From JACRIM01 sp038042195 (GTDB lineage Bacteria > Planctomycetota > Phycisphaerae > UBA1845 > UTPLA1): a stretch of 64,000 bases of DNA. Position 1 is the stretch's first letter. Every line of letters begins with the position of its first letter. The stretch is from contig JBBTET010000060.1 of NCBI GenBank assembly GCA_038042195.1, positions 25,271 to 89,270 on the forward strand, in the 5' to 3' direction. The position numbers and the translations under genes are program-made. Below are positions 48,469-56,902 of the stretch, one piece after another. Below the pieces are notes generated by a model. The model searched no databases, was not told the DNA's origin, and saw only the letters and a program-made list of their open reading frames with translations.

Positions 48469-49911
48469 ATGTCACGGATTAACACAAACACGTCTTCGAT
48501 CCTGGCGAGTCGCCAATTGGCGAACTCCCAAAGCCTGCTCCAGCAGTCGTTGGAACGACTGTCGAGCGGCCTGCGGATCAACCGTGGTGCCGACGACCCC
48601 GCCGGCCTCATCATCTCGCAGAACCTCCGTTCCGAGGTCGAGGGCGTGCGACAAGCGATCAGCAATTCGCAGCGAGCCTCCAACGTCATCGCCACGACGG
48701 AAGGCGCGCTCAGCGAGGTTGCCAGCCTGCTAAACGACATTCAGGCCAAGATCGTCGAGGCCGCCAACGTCGGCGCAGTGTCCGACGATGAAATCAAGGC
48801 CAATCAGTTGCAGATCGACTCCGCCGTCGCCTCCATTACGCGCATCGCGAACACCACGACCTTCGGCGGGCGGAAGCTCCTCAATGGTTCGCTCGGATAC
48901 ATCACCAGCGGAGTCAACAACAACAACGTCACCGACATCGCCATCCACGGCATCTCCTTCGGCACGGCCGACTACATCCCGGTCACCATCAATGTCACGC
49001 AGTCGGCCCAGCACGGCGAACTTCAGTTTGCGACCAGCTCGGTCACTCAAAACGTCACGATCGAAGTCGCCGGCCCGAAAGGCGTGAACACACTTTCGCT
49101 CCTGGGCGGCACGACTGCCAGCGCCATCCTCACCGCCATCAACTTGGTGAGCGATGCCACCGGGGTGAGTGCATCTCTCATCAATCCGGCGAACGCCAAT
49201 AGTGGGATTCGATTGCTCTCACAAGAGTTCGGCTCGGCCGCCTTTGTGCAAGTGTCGGAACTTGGCTCCTCGTTTGGAGCCTTTACCACGCAAGATTCCG
49301 TCGGCAGCCTTGTTAAACGCGATGAGGGACGAGACACCGCCGCCACCATCAATGGCGCCCAGTCGCTCGGCAAGGGACTCAATCTGTCACTCAACAACAC
49401 CGGCCTCTCCATCGAGTTGAAGTTGCAAGAGAGTTTCAACACCGCCGGCACCACCTCCTTTGCGATTACTGGCGGAGGTGCGTCTTTCCAACTTGGTCCA
49501 GGAGTGGACTCCAATCAGCAGGTGAACATCGGTGTTCAGTCAACCGCCGCGTCGCGCCTCGGCAACGGCACGGTTGGTTTCCTCTCCGACGTTGCCAGCG
49601 GTGGCGCGTATTCTCTGGTCAATGGCCAGGCCAAGAACGCCGGCGCAATTATCAAAGAGGCGATCACCCAAGTGTCCGTGCTCCGGGGCCGCCTCGGTGC
49701 CTTCGAGAAAAACACCGTTGACACCAACATTAACCAGTTGCGAATCACACTGGAGAACCTGACCTCCGCCGAATCCACGATCCGTGATCTGGACTTTGCC
49801 ACGGAGACGAGCTCCCTCACCCGGGCACAGATTCTTGTGCAGGCGGGCACCAGTGTCCTCGCGACGGCTAACGCGACGCCACAGACGGTGCTGGCGCTTC
49901 TGAGGCAGTAA
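48469..49911 (+). CDS. fliC: Flagellin
   Basis: This 480-residue filament protein has conserved D0/D1 ends: RQLANSQSLLQQSLERLSSGLRINRGADDPAGLIISQNLRSEV at the start, and AESTIRDLDFATETSSLTRAQILVQAGTSVLATANATPQTVLALLR at the end. The middle (about 160-400) is the variable surface domain, with a hook-IN-like stretch VTINVTQSAQHGELQFATSSVTQNVTIEVAGPKG. It is exported by the type III system and assembles outside the cell. Translation is probably controlled by the leader hairpin described separately. ATG 48469 is certain from the conserved N-terminus. Confidence 0.96.
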   Translation: MSRINTNTSSILASRQLANSQSLLQQSLERLSSGLRINRGADDPAGLIISQNLRSEVEGVRQAISNSQRASNVIATTEGALSEVASLLNDIQAKIVEAANVGAVSDDEIKANQLQIDSAVASITRIANTTTFGGRKLLNGSLGYITSGVNNNNVTDIAIHGISFGTADYIPVTINVTQSAQHGELQFATSSVTQNVTIEVAGPKGVNTLSLLGGTTASAILTAINLVSDATGVSASLINPANANSGIRLLSQEFGSAAFVQVSELGSSFGAFTTQDSVGSLVKRDEGRDTAATINGAQSLGKGLNLSLNNTGLSIELKLQESFNTAGTTSFAITGGGASFQLGPGVDSNQQVNIGVQSTAASRLGNGTVGFLSDVASGGAYSLVNGQAKNAGAIIKEAITQVSVLRGRLGAFEKNTVDTNINQLRITLENLTSAESTIRDLDFATETSSLTRAQILVQAGTSVLATANATPQTVLALLRQ

Positions 49912-49946
49912 GTCGGTTCGTGGGTGATATCACACATCGCTGACCG

Positions 49947-49973
49947 CCAACCTCGACGATTTGTCGAGATTGG
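49947..49973 (+). terminator. Stem-loop after fliC, possible terminator
   Basis: CTCGAC (49952-49957) pairs with GTCGAG (49963-49968) around GATTT, extended by CCAA/TTGG across one mismatch. It lies 36 bp after the fliC stop. No clear T-run follows, so intrinsic termination is plausible but not certain. Confidence 0.35.
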
Positions 49974-50127
49974 TGGTTGGCTTCGTAATTGGTCCGACGC
50001 TATAATTGCGAAAGAGTCATTAGGGAGGGTGGGAAAGCACTTCCAAGCTGATATGTTGCATTCCGGAACACGCATGCGGTCAGGAATGGCGTTTCCTTAG
50101 TTCATTAGCCAATGAGGTGGATCGTTT

Positions 50128-51507
50128 ATGAAGAAGCTCATCGGACTTGCCGTCGCTCTCGTGGTCATCGTCGCAGCTCAGGCATACGCCGTGACGCTGA
50201 GCACGGTCACGCTGGTCTCGACTCTCAATCGCCCGACCTGGGCCGGCTCGACGCCCGCCTTGCCTAATCATCTATTCGTTCTTGAGAAGCGCGGCTTCAT
50301 CAAAGTGATCGACATGGCCAACGCCAATGCCGTCACCAACGTGATGGACCTGACCGCTGTGGTTCACCTCCCCACCAGCGCCAGCGATGAACAGGGTCTG
50401 CTCGGGATGGCTTTCCATCCGAATTATTCCAGCAATCGCTTCCTCTACGTTTACTATACGACGTTGAATAACGCGAATAACGTCGTCGTTCGCTACACAG
50501 CCAATTTCAATCTCATTACTGCCGACAACACCACGGGTGTGACGCTGGTGACTATTCCCAACGTCGAAAGCAACCACAATGGCGGATGCCTGCAATTCGG
50601 TCCCGATGGAAAGCTGTACGTTGGCAGCGGCGACGGCGGAGGGGCGGGTGATGTACATGGCACTATTGGCAATGGTCAGGCTCTCAATACGTATCTTGGC
50701 AAACTTCTTCGCCTCGATGTTGATATCGCTGCTCCCTATGTCCCGAGCGATCAGCCGAGTGTCGCCGGTAGCGCCATTGACTTGAAATGGGCTTTCGGAC
50801 TTCGCAATCCCTGGCGGTTTAGTTTCGATCGCGCCAATGGCGATCTTTACATCGCGGATGTCGGTCAGAATGCCTGGGAAGAAGTGAATTATGTCCCTGC
50901 CGGGACGGGCGGCGGGCGCAACTTCGGATGGCGATGCATGGAAGGGAATGCCACCTTTAACTCACCCAGTGGTACCGGATGCACTTCCGACATCAATTGC
51001 GACGGACCGCCGCCGCCGGCTCCGTATCCACCGTTGACGTGCCCGGTGATTACCTATGACCATGTGACAGGAATCTCAGTCACCGGCGGCTTCGCGTATC
51101 GCGGCTTGGAAATCCCCGGCGAGCAGGCCAACTATTTCTACGGCGACTATTCCTCCGGCCGCATTTGGACCTTTAAGATGATGGGCGGCGTTGCCACTGG
51201 CAATCTCCAACGCCTCACCCAGACGGCATTGACGTCCATCGGCGAGGATGCCAAAGGCGAGATCTATCTCGTCAACGGTACTGGAACAGCGAATGGCACG
51301 ATTCGCCGAATCGTACCGGCCTGTAACAACATCTCAGACATCAACTCGGACTGCGCCAAGGATCAACTCGACATCGACATCCTGGTGAACGTACTATTAG
51401 GCTCGCCCCCTGCCGATCCGGCACTGGTCAATCGATCCGATGTGAATGATGACACGATCTATGACGGCAACGACATCCGCACCTGGATCGATACGCCGTT
51501 CCCCTGA
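50128..51507 (+). CDS. Exported PQQ-type sugar dehydrogenase (GSDH family) with dockerin-like C-terminus
   Basis: The product is 459 residues long. A signal peptide (MKKLIGLAVALVVIVAAQAYA) leads a six-bladed propeller of the soluble glucose/sorbosone dehydrogenase family. Landmarks are DEQGLLGMAFHPNYSSNRFLYVYYT (about 88-112), GGCLQFGPDGKLYVGSGDGGG (about 152-172), GLRNPWRFSFDRANGDLYIADVGQNAWEEVNYVP and GRNFGWRCMEG. The end carries two calcium-loop-like segments (DINSDCAKDQLDIDILV and SDVNDDTIYDGNDIRTWI), a dockerin-like pair. Members oxidise aldose sugars in the periplasm using PQQ. The substrate is unknown, and whether PQQ is made by this cell cannot be told here. The start at 50128 opens the signal peptide. 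Confidence 0.85.
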   Translation: MKKLIGLAVALVVIVAAQAYAVTLSTVTLVSTLNRPTWAGSTPALPNHLFVLEKRGFIKVIDMANANAVTNVMDLTAVVHLPTSASDEQGLLGMAFHPNYSSNRFLYVYYTTLNNANNVVVRYTANFNLITADNTTGVTLVTIPNVESNHNGGCLQFGPDGKLYVGSGDGGGAGDVHGTIGNGQALNTYLGKLLRLDVDIAAPYVPSDQPSVAGSAIDLKWAFGLRNPWRFSFDRANGDLYIADVGQNAWEEVNYVPAGTGGGRNFGWRCMEGNATFNSPSGTGCTSDINCDGPPPPAPYPPLTCPVITYDHVTGISVTGGFAYRGLEIPGEQANYFYGDYSSGRIWTFKMMGGVATGNLQRLTQTALTSIGEDAKGEIYLVNGTGTANGTIRRIVPACNNISDINSDCAKDQLDIDILVNVLLGSPPADPALVNRSDVNDDTIYDGNDIRTWIDTPFP

Positions 51508-53011
51508 TAGGGCACCGCCACCTGCAATTCAACTAATCAAGTCCACCGCGCGCAAACTTGGTCAGGTGTTCACGCCGCGCCTCATCGCCGATTGGATGGC
51601 GAAATGGGTCTGTCAGGAGTCTCCGCGTTCTGCCCTTGACCCTGCCGTCGGCCCCGGCGTCTTTGTGGATGCATTCTCGGCGCTCCCCGCACCACACCGC
51701 CCAAGCGAGCTGCACGTCATTGACATCGATCCCGTCATGATCGACCGATTCGAGCCGCCTCCGGGGTTGCGATGCACCAAGTCTCGTGCCGACTTCATCA
51801 CCACGCCCATTGACGCCCGCTACGATGCCATCATCGCCAATCCTCCCTATGTGCGACATCACGACCTGAGCTACTCGAAAGCGGTTTGGCGCGACTACGA
51901 CAGAATCTGCAACCGCTCCGTCAGTCGCATGACCAATCTCTATGGGCTTTTCATTATCAAAATCGCGTCGTTGCTCGCGCATCGAGGGCGTGCGGCGATC
52001 ATCACCCCGTCCGAATGGCTTGGCGCGGACTTTGGAGTGGCTATCAAAGATTTCCTACTTCGCCACAATCTGATCGACGCCATGATTCAATTCGACCACG
52101 CCTCCAATGTCTTCGACGGCGTCTTGACGACCGCTGCGATCACATTGTTACGACGAGATCGCGCTCCGCACGACGTGGTGCGATTTGCAGCCGTCTCCGA
52201 CGTGCGCGAGTTGCAATCACTGGACCTGAATCGCGGAGTAGGTCAGCTCCCAACGGATCTGATTCCACACCAAAAGTGGACGCCATTGTTCAAGGGCGAA
52301 TCGTTGGGTAAATCGAAACGTAGTGTGCGCGACATCGCCGTCTGCACGCGCGGCATCGCCACCGGCGCGAATGACTATTTCACGCTGCGTCCATCCGACC
52401 TGAGGCATTGGAAAATCAGCCGCCGCGACGTGCGAACCTGTATCACTAAGGCCCGGCAGATTTCAGACACTCGATTCACGATGGACCATCTGAAGCGACT
52501 GATCGCCAACGACGAACGCGTCTTCCTGTTGCACCCGCGGCAGCCGCTCTTACCGGCAATCACGAAGTATCTCGCCCACGGTCGCAAACAAGCCATCGAC
52601 CGTCGCTATCTGCCCTCTCACCGACCCATCTGGTACGCCCCCGAACATCGCAACCCTGCGCCGATCCTTGTCACGGTCTTTGCTCGTGGGGATTTTCGTT
52701 TCGTCTGGAATGAGGCCGGCGTGCAGAACCTCACGGCCTATCATGGTATTTACCCTCGCGATGGTCGGATCGAAACGGCCAAGACGTTGTTCCGCTACCT
52801 GACCAGTCCCACCGCGCGCCAGCACATCCACGCGCACGCGCGCCATTATGCCGATGGTCTGTTTAAGGTTGAGCCAAAGGACGTGGAGGCCGTCGCAATT
52901 CCAACTGACTTGACCGCTACTCTCGCACGTCCTCGATCGGCAAAGAAACGGGCGTCGGGTTCGCAGATGACCCTTTTCGATTGCGAAGGGCAAGGTCCAC
53001 CGCCAGCCTGA
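51446..53011 (+). CDS. Type II/orphan N6-adenine DNA methyltransferase (TaqI/Eco57I-like)
   Basis: The frame encodes up to 521 residues. Methyltransferase features are GQVFTPRLIADWM near residue 39, the SAM motif LDPAVGPGVFVDAF (about 63-76) and the catalytic NPPY in YDAIIANPPYVRHHDL (about 127-142), followed by a TaqI-like recognition region (VCTRGIATGANDYFTLRPSD). It should methylate adenine at N6. The first Met codons (51446, 51449, 51461) lie inside the end of the dehydrogenase gene, an overlap of 47-62 bp. A non-ATG start nearer residue 30 is possible, so the start is open. The 3' end overlaps pdxA by 95 bp. No restriction gene is adjacent, so it may be an orphan methylase. Confidence 0.8.
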   Translation: MMTRSMTATTSAPGSIRRSPDRAPPPAIQLIKSTARKLGQVFTPRLIADWMAKWVCQESPRSALDPAVGPGVFVDAFSALPAPHRPSELHVIDIDPVMIDRFEPPPGLRCTKSRADFITTPIDARYDAIIANPPYVRHHDLSYSKAVWRDYDRICNRSVSRMTNLYGLFIIKIASLLAHRGRAAIITPSEWLGADFGVAIKDFLLRHNLIDAMIQFDHASNVFDGVLTTAAITLLRRDRAPHDVVRFAAVSDVRELQSLDLNRGVGQLPTDLIPHQKWTPLFKGESLGKSKRSVRDIAVCTRGIATGANDYFTLRPSDLRHWKISRRDVRTCITKARQISDTRFTMDHLKRLIANDERVFLLHPRQPLLPAITKYLAHGRKQAIDRRYLPSHRPIWYAPEHRNPAPILVTVFARGDFRFVWNEAGVQNLTAYHGIYPRDGRIETAKTLFRYLTSPTARQHIHAHARHYADGLFKVEPKDVEAVAIPTDLTATLARPRSAKKRASGSQMTLFDCEGQGPPPA

Positions 53012-53993
53012 TCGCCGACTTCATCGACCCCGCGTCCGCCAGATTCTTCCCCGCAATGTCATAGGCCGTGCCGTGGTCCGGGCTGGTCCGAATGATCGGC
53101 AGCCCCAGCGTGATGTTCACCGCCTGATCGAATGCCAACAGCTTCACCGGGATCAACGCCTGATCGTGGTACATCGCCACGACCCCGTCGAACTCTCCAT
53201 GCGCCGCTCGCCAGAAAAGGGTGTCGGCAGGATACGGGCCGCTCGCGTCGATGCCCGCATTGCGCGCCATGTCGATGGCCGGCTCGATCACGCGAGATTC
53301 TTCATCGCCAAATTGCCCACCCTCGCCCGCGTGCGGATTGATCCCCGCCACGGCGATCTTCGGTTTGGCGATGGCGAACCAGTTTTTTAACGCTTCATGC
53401 ATCAGATCAATCGGTTGAAACACCAGGCCGATGGTGAAGTGATTTCGCAATTCAAACAGAGGCTCATGCGCGCTGGCCAGCGCGACCTTGAGCGGCCCGC
53501 CCGTGAACATCATGGTGACGCGGCGTGTCTTGAACCGAGCCGCGAGTAATTCCGTGTGCCCCAGCCACTCATATCCCGCTAACTTCCACGCCGTTTTGTT
53601 GATCGGCGCCGTCACCAGGGCATCGATCCGATTCGCCCGGGCGTCGGTGATCGCGTCCTCCAGAAAACGCATTGACGCCTTGCCCTGTTCGCTCGTCGGT
53701 TTTCGCAGGAGTCGCCCCTCCAGTGATAGCTCGTCATAATCCGCGACGACCATTTCTCCATCGGCGGGCAGCGCGTCTTCATGTTGACGCCGCGACCAAT
53801 ACTGCCGAAGCTCGGCCTGATCGGCCGCATATTCGAGTTGCTCGTCGAGGCCGTACACGATGAATCGCGCCCGTGTTCGCAACGACTCGTCGGCCAGGGC
53901 CTTGACAATCACCTCCGCGCCAATGCCGGCCGGATCACCCATCGTGATGCCGATGGTGGGGCGGTAGCCGTTTTGTGATGGGGGTGTGCTCAC
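52917..53993 (-). CDS. pdxA: 4-hydroxythreonine-4-phosphate dehydrogenase
   Basis: This 358-residue enzyme belongs to vitamin B6 (pyridoxal phosphate) synthesis. It begins PTIGITMGDPAGIGAEVIVKAL. Typical motifs follow: VTAPINKTAWKLAGYEWLGHTELLA (metal-binding His), VAGINPHAGEGGQFGDEE and FDGVVAMYHDQALIPVKLLAFDQAVNITLGLPIIRTSPDHGTAYDIAGK. All metal-ligand His regions are present. The start is GTG 53993, one base after the ribE stop, with GGAAGG upstream, so ribE and pdxA are co-transcribed. Its 3' end overlaps the convergent methyltransferase gene by 95 bp, unusually long for two functional genes. Confidence 0.95.
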   Translation of the reverse strand: MSTPPSQNGYRPTIGITMGDPAGIGAEVIVKALADESLRTRARFIVYGLDEQLEYAADQAELRQYWSRRQHEDALPADGEMVVADYDELSLEGRLLRKPTSEQGKASMRFLEDAITDARANRIDALVTAPINKTAWKLAGYEWLGHTELLAARFKTRRVTMMFTGGPLKVALASAHEPLFELRNHFTIGLVFQPIDLMHEALKNWFAIAKPKIAVAGINPHAGEGGQFGDEESRVIEPAIDMARNAGIDASGPYPADTLFWRAAHGEFDGVVAMYHDQALIPVKLLAFDQAVNITLGLPIIRTSPDHGTAYDIAGKNLADAGSMKSAIRLAVDLALRNRKGSSANPTPVSLPIEDVRE

Positions 53994-53994
53994 G

Positions 53995-54618
53995 TCAAGA
54001 CCTTCCCGCGATCAGGTGGCCCGCGTCGGCCACGCGCTCGAGATGTTGCACCACGGTGCGCGACAAGATGTCCGTCTCGATGTTCACACTAGCACCGACG
54101 CGCTTGGTACCAAGCGTCGTGATTTCCAGCGTCGTGGGAATGATGGCGACGCCAAACTGACCGCCGGCCATTTTCGCCACGGTCAGCGAGATGCCGTCAA
54201 TAGCAACGGACCCTTTCGGAATCAAGTAACGCATCGCATGGTCATCAAGCTCAATCCACCACATGGACTCACCATCATCCCGGTCGATTCGGCTGATCAC
54301 GCCGATGGCATCCACATGCCCCTGCACGAAATGTCCGTCAATCCGATCCCCGACGCGAAGCGACTTCTGTAAGTTCACGCGATCCCCCGGTGTGAGCCGT
54401 CCCAGTGTGGTGCGACGCAACGTCTCGGCCACCACGTCGAACGCCGCGTCCGCGCCATCCGTGTGCGTCAAGGTCAGGCACACCCCGTCAATCGCCACGC
54501 TCGCGCCATGAATCGTGTCCGCCCAGTATCCCGGCGCGCGAATCATGAGTCGCCGCCCGGCATCGCTTACATCCGATGCCACGATGAATCCTGTTGCATC
54601 AATGATCCCGCTGAACAT
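53995..54618 (-). CDS. ribE: Riboflavin synthase alpha subunit
   Basis: This 207-residue protein has the two tandem lumazine-binding repeats of riboflavin synthase: MFSGIIDATGFI with GASVAIDGVCLTLTH in the first half, and FVQGHVDAIGVI with GSVAIDGISLTVAKM in the second. It converts two 6,7-dimethyl-8-ribityllumazine molecules into riboflavin. Length is normal (about 200-215). No FMN riboswitch was seen in the short upstream region. It precedes pdxA by one base, pairing two cofactor-synthesis genes. Confidence 0.95.
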   Translation of the reverse strand: MFSGIIDATGFIVASDVSDAGRRLMIRAPGYWADTIHGASVAIDGVCLTLTHTDGADAAFDVVAETLRRTTLGRLTPGDRVNLQKSLRVGDRIDGHFVQGHVDAIGVISRIDRDDGESMWWIELDDHAMRYLIPKGSVAIDGISLTVAKMAGGQFGVAIIPTTLEITTLGTKRVGASVNIETDILSRTVVQHLERVADAGHLIAGRS

Positions 54619-54710
54619 GCGAATTACTCTCGATCTGCCACACTATTCTACGCTTCCATCGGCTTCACAGCCATTGGTACCCGCGCTCGATGCGGACCCT
54701 ACCACACAAA

Positions 54711-54747
54711 AAACGACCCGCCCAGCACGAAGCCAGACGGGTCGTTT
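54711..54747 (-). terminator. Rho-independent terminator of the lipoprotein gene
   Basis: AAACGACCCG (54711-54720) pairs with CGGGTCGTTT (54738-54747) around 17 bases. On the minus strand the stem is followed by a T-run (the A-run at 54708-54713 on the plus strand). It lies about 35 bp after the stop of the lipoprotein gene. Confidence 0.8.
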
Positions 54748-54781
54748 GAAGTGTCTGTTCAGTTGCAGTCCGGACCGTCGG

Positions 54782-55201
54782 TCAGGAGCCTAGGATCTGA
54801 TTTAGCAGATTCGTCAGCACGGTCGGATCAACATTGTTCGGGTCAATCCCCGAATCTCCGAAGGCCGCCGCGAGCGCGTCCAGGCCCAGGATCGTATCAC
54901 CGGCCTCAATCCGAGCGGGCAGAGCCTCAATGTCCGCCGTCGTGCAGATGGCGTTTAGTGAGAAGAAGTCCGCAATGGCCTGCGCCTGTGCATCCGTGAG
55001 CACTGGGATCGTCAACGGCGGCGTCTGGGCAGCGCCGGCCTGAATCGCGGCGCCGTTCAACGCCTTGATTTCCGCCACCGACAGCGAACAGATTTGCCCG
55101 CTGGCGATCTTGTTCAAGCCCGACAACAGGTCGCCGCATCCCGTGGACGCGACGGCCGACACAATACACACCAGACCCAACACTGCCTTCTTGAATTGCA
55201 T
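54782..55201 (-). CDS. Small lipoprotein of unknown function
   Basis: The product is 139 residues long. The N-terminus MQFKKAVLGLVCIVSAVASTGCGDLL is a lipoprotein signal with the lipidated Cys near residue 22. The rest is Ala/Ile/Leu-rich and helical (SVAEIKALNGAAIQAGAAQTPPLTIPVLTDAQAQAIADFF, ALPARIEAGDTILGLDALAAAFGDSG), with no recognised domain. ATG 55201 has AAGGAG eight bases upstream, which rules out the longer frame beginning at 55276. A clear terminator follows. It lies 94 bp after another small lipoprotein gene on the same strand, and the two may act together. Confidence 0.72.
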   Translation of the reverse strand: MQFKKAVLGLVCIVSAVASTGCGDLLSGLNKIASGQICSLSVAEIKALNGAAIQAGAAQTPPLTIPVLTDAQAQAIADFFSLNAICTTADIEALPARIEAGDTILGLDALAAAFGDSGIDPNNVDPTVLTNLLNQILGS

Positions 55202-55295
55202 GGTTCTAATCTCCTTGGTCCGCGAGGCCGAAACGAACCGGCCTCCCTTGGGCCTGTTCATCAGTTTACGATTCAAAGCGTTATGGGTACATCCG

Positions 55296-55571
55296 TTACG
55301 GGATGTTCAAAGCAAGCAGGAAGTCCACCAGGCGATCCCCCTCCGGAGTGTTCGGCGCGCCGGCCGCCGTGCGAATCGCCTCTCTCTTCTCGTCGTTCGT
55401 CAAACGCTCATCCACTTGGATTTCGCGCAGCCGGTCCAGATCGAGGCCCGGTATGGTTGAGGATAGCGTTGGCGCGAAGGCACTTGGCGTGCAACCCGAT
55501 CCAACCGCTATCGTGGCCGATAACAGCATGGCGAGACTGAAGGTTCGTCCGATCAGTGATTCAGATTTCAT
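55296..55571 (-). CDS. Small lipoprotein of unknown function
   Basis: The product is 91 residues long. The signal MKSESLIGRTFSLAMLLSATIAVGSGC carries a good lipobox (GSGC), with the Cys at about residue 27. The mature part includes LDLDRLREIQVDERLTNDEKREAIRTAAGAPNTPEGDRLVDFLLALNIP, a short helical region with a DERLTNDEKREAIR segment reminiscent of EF-hand or heptad helices, but no known family was recognised. It is upstream of the second lipoprotein gene on the same strand and divergent from the gene at 55726. Confidence 0.68.
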   Translation of the reverse strand: MKSESLIGRTFSLAMLLSATIAVGSGCTPSAFAPTLSSTIPGLDLDRLREIQVDERLTNDEKREAIRTAAGAPNTPEGDRLVDFLLALNIP

Positions 55572-55725
55572 GGGCGTCCAACGGGGATTCAGTCAAACCG
55601 GCGAGGTTCTCCCATTCTATCATCGGCATGGTCCGGGTTCAAAGTTCTGGCGCAATGGTTTTTGCAACATGGTCGGCCAGAGGGCCTTTTGACCAGATTG
55701 CGGAGCGACCTATAATCGAGACAAC

Positions 55726-56850
55726 ATGCGACATCTGCGCGACTTATGCTCAATTCCGATGCTGGGTGACGACATCCCGTGCGACCCCACACAACGGAAA
55801 ATAAATCGCCACGGCTTCTCAATCAGCCCGGCGGCGTTGTTAGTTTTTTCAACATTGCTCATCTCGAGTCCAATGCTCGCCGTGAGTCTCACACGCCCCG
55901 GATCGCAGACGACTGAACCGACGACCACGCATCAAAGCGACCTGGCCGTGGATTCATGTTCAGGCTTGGAGCAGCTCGCGACGACTGCGCCACAGGGTCT
56001 TGACCGCGTAATCCTACATCTCTCCGCGGCCCGTTGCCGAATCATTGTCGCCGCAGCCGACCCTCTCACGCATTGGCTAAACGACGCATCGGTCCCGCCG
56101 TCGTCGCTTCGTGAGCAAGTTCAAAAAGGCCTCGCACAACTCGACCTAGCGGAGGGTGTGCTCACCGACATCGAGGCCGACGACAAGAGCATAAACACAA
56201 CAAATGTTCGACGACGCGCCGATCTGCTCAAGACGTTCGGCCTCGCCTTTCTAGCCCTCACCGATGGAACTGACTCGCAGGAGTCCCGTGACCGTCTCAT
56301 CGATCACTGTGCCGATCTCGCCATTTATGTGGACGACGATGACAAAATGATTACCGAGTCGGCGAAACTGTGGCAGGCCGTCGCCTATCGTCGCGCCGGC
56401 AAACCCGACCGGGCGCTCCAAATCCTACGCCCCGTTCTTTCGCCGCCGGCGTCCCCGCGCATCGGACTCTACGCTCGACTAGAACGCTGCCGCGCCCTCG
56501 CCGACAAGGGCGATTTCGTTTCGGCTATTTCGCTTGCCTCGCGGCTTGCCGTCCGGGTTGAGTCGTGGTTTGACACTGAAAACGAGGCCACACAGCGCGC
56601 GGCAGTCGGTCTGGTCAAAGGCGTTCGCGTTGATCTGTACCGAACGTGGACCAAGAAATTGCAGTCCGATGGCCAAGCCTACCGCGCGAAACAGGCGGAC
56701 GGCGAGGCCGAGAAACTCGCTGGTGACGCGAAGCCTGCGGATATGCTGGTGCTGACCGAGTCAGTCGCCGGTGTGCCGACGCGGGTGAGTGCGGAGCCGG
56801 GATCACAGCCCGACGAATTCGACTCCGAGGAAGAATCAGAGACTCCCTGA
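55726..56850 (+). CDS. Membrane-anchored or exported helical-repeat protein, unknown function
   Basis: The product is 374 residues long. After a hydrophilic leader of about 30 residues comes one hydrophobic helix (SPAALLVFSTLLISSPMLAV, about 34-53), either an uncleaved anchor or a long signal. The remainder is helical with TPR-like pairs (KLWQAVAYRRAGKPDRALQILRPVLSPPASPRIGLYARLERCRALADKGDFVSAISLASRLA) and an acidic tail (DEFDSEEESETP). No enzyme motif is visible. The leader suggests the true start could be a later Met (12). It is followed after 52 bp by a membrane glycosyltransferase-like gene. Confidence 0.68.
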   Translation: MRHLRDLCSIPMLGDDIPCDPTQRKINRHGFSISPAALLVFSTLLISSPMLAVSLTRPGSQTTEPTTTHQSDLAVDSCSGLEQLATTAPQGLDRVILHLSAARCRIIVAAADPLTHWLNDASVPPSSLREQVQKGLAQLDLAEGVLTDIEADDKSINTTNVRRRADLLKTFGLAFLALTDGTDSQESRDRLIDHCADLAIYVDDDDKMITESAKLWQAVAYRRAGKPDRALQILRPVLSPPASPRIGLYARLERCRALADKGDFVSAISLASRLAVRVESWFDTENEATQRAAVGLVKGVRVDLYRTWTKKLQSDGQAYRAKQADGEAEKLAGDAKPADMLVLTESVAGVPTRVSAEPGSQPDEFDSEEESETP

Positions 56851-56902
56851 TCGGTGCCAATTGGGAGACACGCGACCTATTCACGTCTTTCGCCCCGAAG
56901 GA

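Noticed and set aside
53993..54781. FMN riboswitch upstream of ribE
   Set aside because: The region before ribE is short and occupied mainly by the lipoprotein terminator. The conserved RFN sequence blocks were not seen.
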